NCBI RefSeq assembly: GCF_002262885.1 | Contig: NZ_NKYF01000014.1 | Coordinates: 124,001-188,000, forward strand | Length of the DNA stretch: 64,000 nt | Direction of reading: 5' to 3' | Source of the DNA: Pseudonocardia sp. MH-G8 | GTDB taxonomy: Bacteria; Actinomycetota; Actinomycetes; Mycobacteriales; Pseudonocardiaceae | Part shown: in pieces, positions 34,151 to 42,345 of the stretch | How the letters are laid out: each line of letters begins with the position of its first letter | How positions within the stretch are numbered: the first letter of the stretch is position 1 | Translations under genes and position numbers: made by a program | The notes under the pieces: generated by a model | Told to the model about the DNA's origin: nothing | Seen by the model: the letters and a program-made list of their open reading frames with translations, nothing else | The model's database searches: none

Positions 34151-34561
34151 TCAGCGGTCGAGCACGGCCAGCGCGTCGATCTCCACGAGCATCTCCTCGC
34201 GCGGCAGCCCGACGAACACCGTGGTGCGCGCCGGCAGCACCCCGGACGGGCAGTGCTCACCGACGAAGGCCGCGTACGCCTCGTTCATCGACGCGAAGTC
34301 GTCGCGGGTGGTGAGGTAGACGCGCAGCATGATCACGTCGTCGAGATCGGCGCCCGCCGCGCGCAGGATCGCCCGCACGTTCTGCAGGGTGCGCGTGGTC
34401 TGGGCCTTGACGTCACCGGGGTGCACGAACTCGCCGGTGGCCGGGTCCTGCGGCCCCTGCCCCGACACCTGCACCATCCCGCCCTTCACCACGCCCTGGG
34501 AGAAGACGGGCATGGGGGTGGGGGCGTCGTCGGTGCGCACGGCGCGCTTCGCCTCGGTCAT
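34151..34561 (-). CDS. RidA/YjgF-family reactive-intermediate deaminase
   Basis: 136-residue RidA-superfamily protein. RidA hydrolyses unstable enamine/imine intermediates released by PLP-dependent dehydratases and ammonia-lyases. Conserved parts: VFSQGVVKGGMVQVSGQGP, VKAQTTRTLQNVRAILRAAG, MLRVYLTTRDDF and the substrate-binding arginine in LPARTTVFVGLP followed by MLVEIDALA. Its position at the head of the island, beside two PLP-enzyme genes (25537-26631 and 38278-39552), supports a protective role for their products. The ATG is preceded by a GGAAGGACC-type ribosome site. Confidence 0.9.
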   Translation of the reverse strand: MTEAKRAVRTDDAPTPMPVFSQGVVKGGMVQVSGQGPQDPATGEFVHPGDVKAQTTRTLQNVRAILRAAGADLDDVIMLRVYLTTRDDFASMNEAYAAFVGEHCPSGVLPARTTVFVGLPREEMLVEIDALAVLDR

Positions 34562-34614
34562 CGGTGGTCCTTCCTGGAGCGCGGGCTGAGATCGGATCGA
34601 CCCTAACCGACCCA

Positions 34615-34628
34615 GCTACAACGTTTTC
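34615..34628. promoter_or_regulatory. LacI-type operator, copy 1
   Basis: GCTACAACGTTTTC, with the AACGTT core typical of LacI-family sites, lies 54 bases upstream of ridA. It is identical to copy 2 at 34726-34739 in the same divergent gap. Confidence 0.65.
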
Positions 34629-34653
34629 TGCCCTGACGAGCCGGCGACGGGCG

Positions 34654-34702
34654 AACGAACGGCACTCTCGTTGCCACCTAGCCGATGAGAGTGCCGTTCG
34701 TT
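34654..34702. repeat. 16 bp inverted repeat, member of a dispersed palindrome family
   Basis: AACGAACGGCACTCTC (34654-34669) pairs perfectly with GAGAGTGCCGTTCGTT (34687-34702). The same core recurs at 48236-48288 and 52385-52405. Here it lies between divergent genes, so it is not a simple terminator. Confidence 0.7.
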
Positions 34703-34725
34703 GCGTCGACTCACAGGGATACCGT

Positions 34726-34739
34726 GCTACAACGTTTTC
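34726..34739. promoter_or_regulatory. LacI-type operator, copy 2
   Basis: Second exact copy of GCTACAACGTTTTC, 22 bases before the glycoside hydrolase ATG, where binding would block transcription or early elongation of the plus-strand operon. Confidence 0.65.
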
Positions 34740-34761
34740 CCCTCACGGAACGGAACCCGCG

Positions 34762-36690
34762 ATGCAGCGCCACAGCGCCCAGCTGGATACGACCACCTGG
34801 TTGGGTGCGAACTTCTGGTCCCGCGCAGGTGGCCCGCGGATGTGGACGAACTACGACCCGCACCTCGTGCGCCGCGAGCTGGCCGTGCTCGCCGAGCACG
34901 GGCTGACCATGACGCGCTCGTTCTTCTACTGGCCCGACTTCATGCCGGCGCCCGACCGCATCGACGACGAGCTGTGCGCCCATTACGCCGACTTCCTCGA
35001 CGCGCACCGCGAGGCCGGCATGCAGACCATCCCGACGTTCCTGGTCGGGCACATGTCGGGGGAGAACTGGTACCCGTCCTGGCAGCAGGGGCGCGACCTG
35101 TACGCCGACGTGTGGATGGTCGGGCGGCAGGCGTGGTTCGTGCAGCGCATGACCGAGCGGTTCGCCGCGCACGACGCGGTGTGCGGGTGGCTGATCTCCA
35201 ACGAGATGCCGGTGTTCGGGCGGCTGCGCGGCGAGCCGCCCGCCCCGCGCGAACAGGTGACCGCGTGGGCGCAGCTCATGGTGGCGGCCGTGCGGGCCGG
35301 GGGCGGGCACCAGCCGGTCTCGCTCGGCGACGGCGCGTGGGGCATCGAGGTCACAGGCAGGGACAACGGCTTCTCGCTGCGCGACACCGCCGAGTTCGTC
35401 GACTTCGTCGGCCCGCACATCTACCGCGTGGACAACGACGTGGTGCGCCAGCACCACCGCGCCGCGTTCGAGTGCGAGCTCGCCGCCGTCGCCGGCCGTC
35501 CGGTGGTGCTGGAGGAGTTCGGGCTGTCCACCGACACCGCATCGGCCCGCAACGCGGGCCACTACTACCGCCAGGCGCTGCACGGCTCCCTGCTCGGCGG
35601 CGCCCGCGGCTGGATCGCCTGGAACAACACCGACTTCGACGACCTGGCCGACGTCTCGCCGTACGACCACCACGGCTTCGAGCTGCACTTCGGCATCACC
35701 GACTCGACCGGTGCGCCGAAGGAGCCGCTGCGCGAGATGGCGGCGTTCGCGCAGATCCTGCGCCGGGTCGACGTCGCCCGTTGCCGTCGCGTCGACACCG
35801 ACGCCGCGCTGCTCGTGCCGGCGTTCCTGGAGAAGGGCCTGCCCTACGGCTACCCCGAGGACCGGCCCGTCGTGTTCGACGCGCTGCGCCAGGCCTACAC
35901 GAGCGCCCGGGGCGCGGACCTGCCGTTGGCTTTCGTGCGCGAGGTCGACGGGCTCGACCCGTCGGCCGGGCTGTACCTGCTGCCCTCGACCCGCCAGATC
36001 ACCGCGCCGACGCGCAACCGGCTGGAGGAGCTCGCCCGCGGCGGCGCCACCGTCTACCTGTCGTACCTGTCGGGGGAGACCGGCACGACCCGTGGCCCGT
36101 GGTTCCAGGACCTCGACGGCCTGTTCGGCGTGCGGCAGCAGCTGTCGTACTGGGTGCAGGACCTCATCGAGGACGACGTCGTCGAGATGCGGTTCGAGGG
36201 GGACTTCGGCTCCCTGCGCGCGGGCACGGTGCTGCGGTTCGCGGTGGCCGGCAGCCCGGACGCGCGCGCGTACCTGCCGGTGGAGCCGGACGGCGCCGAG
36301 GTCGTGGCCCGCGACGCGCGCGGGCGCCCGGCGCTGCTGCGGTACCGCATCGGCGCAGGCGAGGCGATCCTGAGCACCTACCCCGTGGAGTACCTGGCGG
36401 CGAAGGCCCACCGGGTGAACCCGGAGGACACGGTGCGGCTCTACGGCGCGCTGGCCGAGGTCGCAGGCGTGCGTCGCGAGGTGACCGTCGAGCACCGGGC
36501 GGTCGGCGCCGACGTGCTCGTGCACGCCGACGGCCGCCGCTACGCGTGGCTGGTGAGCCAGTCGGCCGACCCGGTGACGGTGGCGCCGGTGGTCGCCGAC
36601 GGCACGCTGCACACCCTCGACGGGCAACCGGTCGGGGAGGTCGTGCTCGACGCGTACGGGGTTGCGGTCCTGGAGATCATCGGAGGATGA
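34762..36690 (+). CDS. clan-A glycoside hydrolase (cellulase/GH5-like) with trimerisation-like region
   Basis: 642-residue hydrolase without a signal peptide. Residues 1-350 form a GH5/GH42-like TIM barrel: WLGANFWSRAGGPRMW, the acid/base in LISNEMPVFG (E148) and the nucleophile in PVVLEEFGLS (E252). The second half includes a beta-galactosidase-trimerisation-like, glutamine-amidotransferase-type domain (YLLPSTRQITAPTRNRLEEL, GGATVYLSYLSG) and a beta-rich end. Exact family and linkage are uncertain. ATG 34762 is just after operator copy 2. It overlaps the deacylase gene by ATGA, starting the rightward arm of the island. Confidence 0.8.
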   Translation: MQRHSAQLDTTTWLGANFWSRAGGPRMWTNYDPHLVRRELAVLAEHGLTMTRSFFYWPDFMPAPDRIDDELCAHYADFLDAHREAGMQTIPTFLVGHMSGENWYPSWQQGRDLYADVWMVGRQAWFVQRMTERFAAHDAVCGWLISNEMPVFGRLRGEPPAPREQVTAWAQLMVAAVRAGGGHQPVSLGDGAWGIEVTGRDNGFSLRDTAEFVDFVGPHIYRVDNDVVRQHHRAAFECELAAVAGRPVVLEEFGLSTDTASARNAGHYYRQALHGSLLGGARGWIAWNNTDFDDLADVSPYDHHGFELHFGITDSTGAPKEPLREMAAFAQILRRVDVARCRRVDTDAALLVPAFLEKGLPYGYPEDRPVVFDALRQAYTSARGADLPLAFVREVDGLDPSAGLYLLPSTRQITAPTRNRLEELARGGATVYLSYLSGETGTTRGPWFQDLDGLFGVRQQLSYWVQDLIEDDVVEMRFEGDFGSLRAGTVLRFAVAGSPDARAYLPVEPDGAEVVARDARGRPALLRYRIGAGEAILSTYPVEYLAAKAHRVNPEDTVRLYGALAEVAGVRREVTVEHRAVGADVLVHADGRRYAWLVSQSADPVTVAPVVADGTLHTLDGQPVGEVVLDAYGVAVLEIIGG

Positions 36691-38240
36691 CCGACTCCAC
36701 GCTGCTTCGCGACGTCCTCGTCCCCGAGGCCGGCCCCGCCGACCTGCTGCTGCGCGACGGCCGCGTCGCCGCCGTCACCCCTGCCGGTACGGGAGAGGCC
36801 GGCGCCGCCGAGGTCGTCGAGGGCGGCGGGCGATGGGCGCTGCCCGGGTTCGTCGACGCCCACGTGCACGGCGAGGCCGCGGTGTTCGACCCGGACGTGC
36901 AGCTGGCGATGCTGCGCCAGGGGATCACGACGGTCGTGCTGGGCCAGGACGGCGTGTCGGTGGCACCGAGTCCCGTGGGCGGGCCGCACGACGCCACGGC
37001 GTACGCCACGAGCTACTTCGCCGCGATCAACGGCGCCCACCCCGGCTTCACCGGCGGCTCGGTGGCCGACGTGCTGGCCACCTACGACGGCGCGACCGCC
37101 GTCAACGTGGCCTACCTCGCCCCGCACGGCACGCTGCGGTTCGCCGTGGTGGGCGGCGACCTGCGCCCGGCCACCGGCGCGGAGGTCGAGGCGATGGCGG
37201 CGCTCCTGGCGCAGGCCGTCGCCGACGGCGCCTGCGGGTTGTCCACCGGCCTGGAGTACCTGCCGGGCGGCGCGGCGGAGCGCGACGAGCTGGTGGCGCT
37301 GTGCCGGGTCGTCGCCGGGGCGGGGCTGCCGCACGTCAGCCACATGCGCGGTTACGAGGCGGCGGTCCCGGCCGCGCTCGCCGAGCTCGTCGACATCGCG
37401 CGGTCCAGCGGCGTCGCGACGCACGTCTCGCACCTGCACGGCCCGGCCGACGTCGTCGAGGCCGCGCTCGCCGACGCGGCCGCCGCCGGCGTGGACGTGA
37501 CCTTCGACTCCTACCCCTACCTGCGCGGCTGCACGATCCTGTCGATGTTGACGCTGCCGGGCTGGGTGCCGGTGGCCGAACCGGAGCGCGCGCTGGCGCT
37601 GCTCGCCTCCCCGCGGCGCGCGGAGGTGCTGGAGCACCTCGCGGGGCTGACCGACCTGTGGCCGCGCACCACCCTCGCGTCGGTGCCCGGCCCGCTCGCG
37701 TGGGCGGAGGGACTGACACTGCCCGAGGTCGCCGCCCGGCTCGGCCTGCCGGTGCCCGAGACCGTGCTCGAGCTGCTCGTCCGCAGCGGGCTGCGGGTCA
37801 GCGCCGTGTTCGCCCAGCCGCCGACGAACTCCGGGGCCTCGGTACGGCGGTTGCTGGAGCACCCCGGCCACCTGGCCGGCTCCGACGCGATCTACCTGGG
37901 CGGGCGCCCCCACCCCCGCGGCTGGGGCGCGTTCGCCCGGATCTTCGCGCTCGGCGTGCACGAGCTGGGCGGCTGGTCGATCGACGATGTCGTCGCGCAC
38001 CTGTCCGGTCGGGCCGCGGCGCTGTTCCGGCTGCCCGGGCGGGGTCGGCTGAGCCCCGGCGCCGTCGCGGACGTCGTGCTCGCCGACCCGGCGGCCGTGC
38101 GCGACCGCTCCGCCTACGCCGACCCGCGCCGGCCTGCGGAAGGCATCGACGACGTGTGGGTCGGCGGGGTTGCCGCCCTGCGTGACGGCCGGGAAACCGG
38201 GGCCACCCCGGGCCGCGCCGTGCGTCCCGGCCCGGCCTGA
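36687..38240 (+). CDS. N-acyl-D-amino-acid deacylase (D-aminoacylase family)
   Basis: 517-residue amidohydrolase. It has the composite barrel with WALPGFVDAHVHGEAAVFDP (metal-binding HxH), GLPHVSHMRGYEAAV and VATHVSHLHG with further ligand histidines, VDVTFDSYPYLRG typical of D-aminoacylases, and the terminal GRLSPGAVADVVLADPAAV strand. Family members cleave N-acyl (often N-acetyl) D-amino acids to free D-amino acids and a carboxylate. It overlaps the glycoside hydrolase gene (ATGA) and precedes a D-threonine-aldolase-like PLP gene that could use the released D-amino acid. Confidence 0.87.
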   Translation: MTDSTLLRDVLVPEAGPADLLLRDGRVAAVTPAGTGEAGAAEVVEGGGRWALPGFVDAHVHGEAAVFDPDVQLAMLRQGITTVVLGQDGVSVAPSPVGGPHDATAYATSYFAAINGAHPGFTGGSVADVLATYDGATAVNVAYLAPHGTLRFAVVGGDLRPATGAEVEAMAALLAQAVADGACGLSTGLEYLPGGAAERDELVALCRVVAGAGLPHVSHMRGYEAAVPAALAELVDIARSSGVATHVSHLHGPADVVEAALADAAAAGVDVTFDSYPYLRGCTILSMLTLPGWVPVAEPERALALLASPRRAEVLEHLAGLTDLWPRTTLASVPGPLAWAEGLTLPEVAARLGLPVPETVLELLVRSGLRVSAVFAQPPTNSGASVRRLLEHPGHLAGSDAIYLGGRPHPRGWGAFARIFALGVHELGGWSIDDVVAHLSGRAAALFRLPGRGRLSPGAVADVVLADPAAVRDRSAYADPRRPAEGIDDVWVGGVAALRDGRETGATPGRAVRPGPA

Positions 38241-38277
38241 TCCGGCCGTGATCCGGCGGAGCGGGATCGGGCACGGC

Positions 38278-39552
38278 ATGATCTGCCCCGTGCTGCTGCA
38301 GTTCCCCGATCCCGTCGTCACCGTGACCACCAAGGGTTGGCGGGTGCCGGAGCCGCTGGCGGCCCAGCGGGTCCGCCGCGACCGGCCCGCCCTCGCCCAC
38401 CTCCCGTTGTCGTGGCCGCTGGCCACCCTCGACGGCGCTGCCCTCCGGCACAACATCGAGTCGGTCGCGCGGCTGTGCGCGGAGGCGGGCGTGGAGATCG
38501 CCCCCCACCTGAAGACCACGATGGCCCCGCTGGTTCTCCAGGCCCAGCTGGCGGCCGGGGCGTGGGGGGCCACCGTCGCGACGCCCGCGCAGGCCAGGAC
38601 GGCCCTGAGCTGGGGCACCCCGCAGGTCCTGCTGGCCAACGAGCTGGTCGACGCGGGCGACGCGGGCGACCTGATCGAGCGGGTGGTCGGCGCGCCCGAG
38701 GGCACGCAGCTGTGGTGCTACGTCGACTCGCAGGTCGGGGTCGAGCTGCTGGCGCGCGTGGCCGCGGGTCGCGGCGACCGGCTCGGGGTGCTGATCGAGC
38801 TCGGGGTGCCCGGCAGGCGCACCGGCGTGCGCACGGTGGCCGACGCCGTCGCGCTCGCCCAGGCCGCTCGCGCCGCCGGGCTGCGGGTGCTCGGCGTGGC
38901 CGGCTACGAGGGCAGCGTCACCGGCACGACCCGCCCCGACGACCTGGCCCGGGTGGGGGAGTACCTCGCTGCGCTGCGGCAGCTCGCCGACGAGCTGGTG
39001 ACCGGCGGGCTGCTGGCCGATCCCGCCGCGCCCGTCGTGATCTCCGCGGGTGGCAGCTCCTTCGTGGACGTGGTGCTCGACGTGCTCCCCGGACCGTTGC
39101 CCGGCGGCGCCCCGGTGCGCGTCCTGCTGCGTTCGGGGGCCTACGTCGCGCACGACCACGGCCTCTACAGCCGCACCGACCCGTGGTCCCGGATCCCGGG
39201 CAGTGCCCGGCTGCGCCCGGCCGTCCAGGTGCTGGGGCAGGTGTTGTCGGTGCCGGAGCAGGGGCTGGCGCTGGTCGGCGTGGGACGCCGCGACGTCCCG
39301 TTCGACCAGGACCTGCCGGTGCCGTTGCTCGTGCACCCCCGGGCGAACGGGCGTCGTACGCCGCGCCAGGCCGCCGGTCGCAGCGTCGAGCTCAACGACC
39401 AGCACCTCTACCTGCGCGACGAGCCCGGCCTCGTGCCCGGCGACCTGCTGGCGCTGGGCATCTCGCACCCGTGCACGCTGTTCGACAAGTGGCGCATCCT
39501 GCCGCTCGTGGAGGGCGACCGGGTCGTGGACCTCGTGGAGACGTACTTCTGA
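38278..39552 (+). CDS. D-threonine aldolase/D-amino-acid deaminase-like PLP enzyme
   Basis: 424-residue fold-type III PLP enzyme with an alanine-racemase N-terminal barrel and a metal-binding D-ser_dehydrat-type C-terminal domain. The PLP lysine is in EIAPHLKTTMAPLV; the phosphate-binding area is VISAGGSSFVDVV; the C-terminal YVAHDHGLYSRTD and ELNDQHLYL histidines with GISHPCTLFDKW match the Zn/Mn site of DSD1/D-threonine aldolases. Likely substrates are D-amino acids released by the deacylase. Start is uncertain: ATG 38278, or GTG 38290 which would be leaderless after the CATGAT box at 38276, or GTG 38248. Confidence 0.82.
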   Translation: MICPVLLQFPDPVVTVTTKGWRVPEPLAAQRVRRDRPALAHLPLSWPLATLDGAALRHNIESVARLCAEAGVEIAPHLKTTMAPLVLQAQLAAGAWGATVATPAQARTALSWGTPQVLLANELVDAGDAGDLIERVVGAPEGTQLWCYVDSQVGVELLARVAAGRGDRLGVLIELGVPGRRTGVRTVADAVALAQAARAAGLRVLGVAGYEGSVTGTTRPDDLARVGEYLAALRQLADELVTGGLLADPAAPVVISAGGSSFVDVVLDVLPGPLPGGAPVRVLLRSGAYVAHDHGLYSRTDPWSRIPGSARLRPAVQVLGQVLSVPEQGLALVGVGRRDVPFDQDLPVPLLVHPRANGRRTPRQAAGRSVELNDQHLYLRDEPGLVPGDLLALGISHPCTLFDKWRILPLVEGDRVVDLVETYF

Positions 39553-39560
39553 CGACGCTG

Positions 39561-39612
39561 GTGCAATGCACTGATTGCACAAGAGCCATCGATGTGCAAT
39601 CCTGGTGTTGCA
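39561..39612. promoter_or_regulatory. inverted-repeat operator before the VOC gene
   Basis: GTGCAAT (39561-39567) and ATTGCAC (39574-39580) form a perfect 7-6-7 palindrome; a weaker TGCAA/TTGCA pair follows at 39595-39612. Both lie between the PLP-enzyme stop and the VOC gene, where a local regulator may bind. Confidence 0.45.
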
Positions 39613-39673
39613 GGTCAGGAGCGCCGGTGACGACCGCCCTGGCCTGCCTCACCACCAGATCAGGAGCAGCTCC

Positions 39674-40057
39674 ATGGACAACCCCGAGCACCCCTCCTAC
39701 GAGGGTGGGCGGAACATCGCGATGAAAGTTCCGCCGCACCAGTGGTCGCAGACCGTGGCCTTCTACCGGGACACCCTCGGCCTTCGCGAGCTGGGCAACC
39801 CCTTCGACTCCGGCCCGCAGTCGGTGGGGTTCGCCTTCGGGGCCAACCGGTTGTGGATCGATCGCGTGCCCGGGATGAGCCAGGCCGAGCTGTGGCTGCA
39901 AGTCACCACTGCCGACACCGCCGCCGCCGCGGGCCACCTGGCGGCCGCAGGAGTGCACCGCTGCGACGAGATCGAGCCGCTGGACGGCGACTCGGCGTAC
40001 TGGGTCACCAACCCGGCCGCGATCGTCCATCTGGTCTCCGAGCCCGACCCGGTCTGA
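39674..40057 (+). CDS. VOC-family (glyoxalase/dioxygenase-like) protein
   Basis: 127-residue protein with paired beta-alpha-beta-beta-beta modules of the vicinal-oxygen-chelate family. Landmarks: IAMKVPPHQWSQTVAFYRDT at the start, LRELGNPFDSGPQSVGFAFG, ELWLQVTTADTAAAAGHLAA and YWVTNPAAIVHLVSEPD at the end. Not all usual metal ligands are visible, so it may be an antibiotic-binding or otherwise non-catalytic type rather than glyoxalase I. ATG 39674 follows AGGAGCAGC. It is separated from the PLP-enzyme gene by an operator-like palindrome, so it may be its own unit. Confidence 0.8.
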   Translation: MDNPEHPSYEGGRNIAMKVPPHQWSQTVAFYRDTLGLRELGNPFDSGPQSVGFAFGANRLWIDRVPGMSQAELWLQVTTADTAAAAGHLAAAGVHRCDEIEPLDGDSAYWVTNPAAIVHLVSEPDPV

Positions 40058-40109
40058 ATCCGGCCCGCCGAGCCGGGCAGGGTCCGGTGACGGGTGTCAC
40101 CCTCGTTCC

Positions 40110-41717
40110 ATGACCGCGGAGAGCCCTCGCCCCCGGACCGACGTCGACAAGGCCCTGCTCGGCCACGCCACCTACCGCAGCCTGGGTGAGCAGCAGCTCT
40201 CGCCGGCCGAGGAGCGGTTCGAGAAGGGCCGCCGGACGGTCGGGCTCTTCCTCGCGCCGCTCGTCACGATCGTCTTCCTCGCCCTCCCGCTGGGCCTCGA
40301 ACCGCAGCAGCAGAACCTCGCCGCGGTGCTGCTCGGGGTGATCGTCCTGTGGGTCACCGAGGCCGTCCCGATCCCGATCGGCGGCCTCATCGGTGTGGCA
40401 GTGGTGGTGTTCCTGCAGGTCGAGCCGGCCGACGACGTGCTCGCGAACTTCGGCTCGTCCACGGTCTTCACGTTCATCGGCGCGTTCATCCTCGCCCAGG
40501 CGATGCTCAAGCACGGCCTGGCGCGGCGTTTCGCGTTCCGGATCCTCGCGTTGCCCCGGGTGGGGAACTCCACGTTCGGGGTGATCATCGCGTTCGGCGC
40601 GATCACCGCGCTGCTCTCGGCGTTCGTGTCGAACACCGCGACCGTCGCGATGCTGCTGCCCACGGCGCTGGGCATCCTCGGCGTGATCGCCAAGCTGCTG
40701 CAGGAGCGCGGCCTGGTGGCGTCCGACTTCGACCCGCTGCGGCTGCGCGTCGGCGCGGCGATCATGTTGATGCTGGCCTACGGCGCGAGCGTGGGCGGCC
40801 TGCTCACCCCCGTCGGCAGCCCGCCGAACCTCATCGGGCGCGGCCTGATCGAGCAGGCCACCGGGGAGCGCATCAGCTTCGCGGCGTGGATGGGCATGGC
40901 CGTGCCGATCTGCCTGCTGATGTTCGTGGCGCTCGCCGTCGTGCTGCTGCTGATCAACAAGCCCGAGATCCGGCGCATCGACGGCGTCGAGGACTACGTG
41001 GCCCGGCAGCGCGCCGAGATGGGGCCGCTGTCGCGCGCGGAGAAGAACACGCTGATCGCCTTCGGCATCACCGTGGCGCTGTGGATCTTCCCCGGCATCG
41101 TGGCGCTGGTCGCGGGCACCGACTCCGACTTCTACACCGCCGTCACCGACCGGCTCGACGAGGGCATGGTCGCCGTGCTCGGCGCCTCGCTGCTCTACCT
41201 GCTGCCCACGGACTGGCGGAACCGCGAGTTCACGCTGCGCTGGAGCGATGCCGCGGACATCGACTGGGGCACGATCGTGCTCTTCGGCACCGGCATCATC
41301 TTCGGCGCGCTGCTCTCCTCCACCGGCCTCGCCGAGACGATCGGCAACGGGGTCTCCGCCGGCCTCGGGCTCACCAGCATCGTCGCGATCACGATCTTCG
41401 CGGTGCTGCTCGCGATCGTCGTGTCGGAGACCACGAGCAATACGGCGTCGGCCGCGGTGGTCGTGCCGATCGTGATCCCGGTGGCCCTCGCCGCGGGCGT
41501 CAACCCGTTCGTGCCGGCGATCGCGGCCACCTTCGCGGCGTCGTTCGGGTTCATGCTGCCGGTGTCGACACCGCAGAACGCGGTGGTCTACGGCTCGGGT
41601 GCGGTGCCGATCACCACGATGATCCGCTCCGGCTTCTCGTTCGACGTGCTCGGCGCGATCCTCATCATCGTGATCCTGCCGCTGATGGTGGCGCTGCTGG
41701 GGTTCGGGGCGGCCTGA
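40110..41717 (+). CDS. SLC13/DASS-family anion permease
   Basis: 535-residue membrane transporter with a polar N-terminus of about 45 residues and roughly 11-12 helices. The two DASS signature motifs are present: SNTATVAMLLP and TTSNTASAAVVVPI, each holding an SNT anion/Na+ site. It most likely carries di- or tricarboxylates (succinate, tartrate, citrate) into the cell. A tartrate-dehydrogenase-like gene lies close by, suggesting a C4-hydroxyacid substrate, but no direct evidence exists. The 52-base gap upstream and own ATG suggest either read-through from or independence of the VOC gene. Confidence 0.88.
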   Translation: MTAESPRPRTDVDKALLGHATYRSLGEQQLSPAEERFEKGRRTVGLFLAPLVTIVFLALPLGLEPQQQNLAAVLLGVIVLWVTEAVPIPIGGLIGVAVVVFLQVEPADDVLANFGSSTVFTFIGAFILAQAMLKHGLARRFAFRILALPRVGNSTFGVIIAFGAITALLSAFVSNTATVAMLLPTALGILGVIAKLLQERGLVASDFDPLRLRVGAAIMLMLAYGASVGGLLTPVGSPPNLIGRGLIEQATGERISFAAWMGMAVPICLLMFVALAVVLLLINKPEIRRIDGVEDYVARQRAEMGPLSRAEKNTLIAFGITVALWIFPGIVALVAGTDSDFYTAVTDRLDEGMVAVLGASLLYLLPTDWRNREFTLRWSDAADIDWGTIVLFGTGIIFGALLSSTGLAETIGNGVSAGLGLTSIVAITIFAVLLAIVVSETTSNTASAAVVVPIVIPVALAAGVNPFVPAIAATFAASFGFMLPVSTPQNAVVYGSGAVPITTMIRSGFSFDVLGAILIIVILPLMVALLGFGAA

Positions 41718-41751
41718 GGCACGGCGAGACAGGGTCCTCGCACGCGACCCG

Positions 41752-42213
41752 TCAGGCGTCCGACGGACCCCGATCGACAGAGGTGGGGAGGACGCCCATC
41801 GCGACGTCGACGATGGCGGCCCGCGGTGCGAGGCGTGAGACCTCGGGGATGGGGATCCACTGCGCGAAGTCGGTCGTGCCGCCGACCTCCGTGGTGCCCA
41901 ACTCCCCGCCCACGATCGTGGCAGCGAGGAGGAAGCGCTGGGAACGGAACGGGCGACGATGATCGGCGCGTGGAGCGGTGACGTGGTGCTCCGCGAGCAC
42001 CCGGCCCACGTCCACCCGGTAGCCGGTCTCTTCGAACACCTCACGGGCAACTGCGTCACTGATGGACTCGTCGAACTCGACTCCCCCGCCCGGCATGGTC
42101 CAGCACGGCTCAGCGCGAGCGCTCCCGTTGAACCATGTCAGCAGGATGTGCCCATCTGCACTGACCAGCAGCCCGTAGGCGGCGATACGGGTGTCGTACT
42201 CGGTGAAATGCAC
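41752..42213 (-). CDS. NUDIX hydrolase
   Basis: 153-residue NUDIX-fold hydrolase of nucleoside diphosphates linked to another moiety. The Nudix box is complete: GGGVEFDESISDAVAREV followed by FEETGY, giving the G-x5-E-x7-RE-x2-EE-x-G pattern. Substrate cannot be predicted; it may act in nucleotide clean-up. GTG 42213 is used. It is convergent with the SLC13 gene and divergent from the tartrate-dehydrogenase-like gene. Confidence 0.88.
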   Translation of the reverse strand: MHFTEYDTRIAAYGLLVSADGHILLTWFNGSARAEPCWTMPGGGVEFDESISDAVAREVFEETGYRVDVGRVLAEHHVTAPRADHRRPFRSQRFLLAATIVGGELGTTEVGGTTDFAQWIPIPEVSRLAPRAAIVDVAMGVLPTSVDRGPSDA

Positions 42214-42345
42214 GAGCCGAAGCTACCGGTGTCGCCGGTGCCTTGATCATCAGTTCTGCCCAGGGCGGCCTCGTGGAACCGGCGCGGCCGACCCTGGCTG
42301 TGGCAGGAGCCGTCGGGCGCCCTGCGGTGAGGGACACTGGCGGCC

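Noticed and set aside
40005..42059. 684-codon minus-strand reading frame over the SLC13 gene
   Set aside because: Translation is mainly R/H/D/E/Q repeats and covers a membrane transporter with clear SNT motifs; shadow frame.
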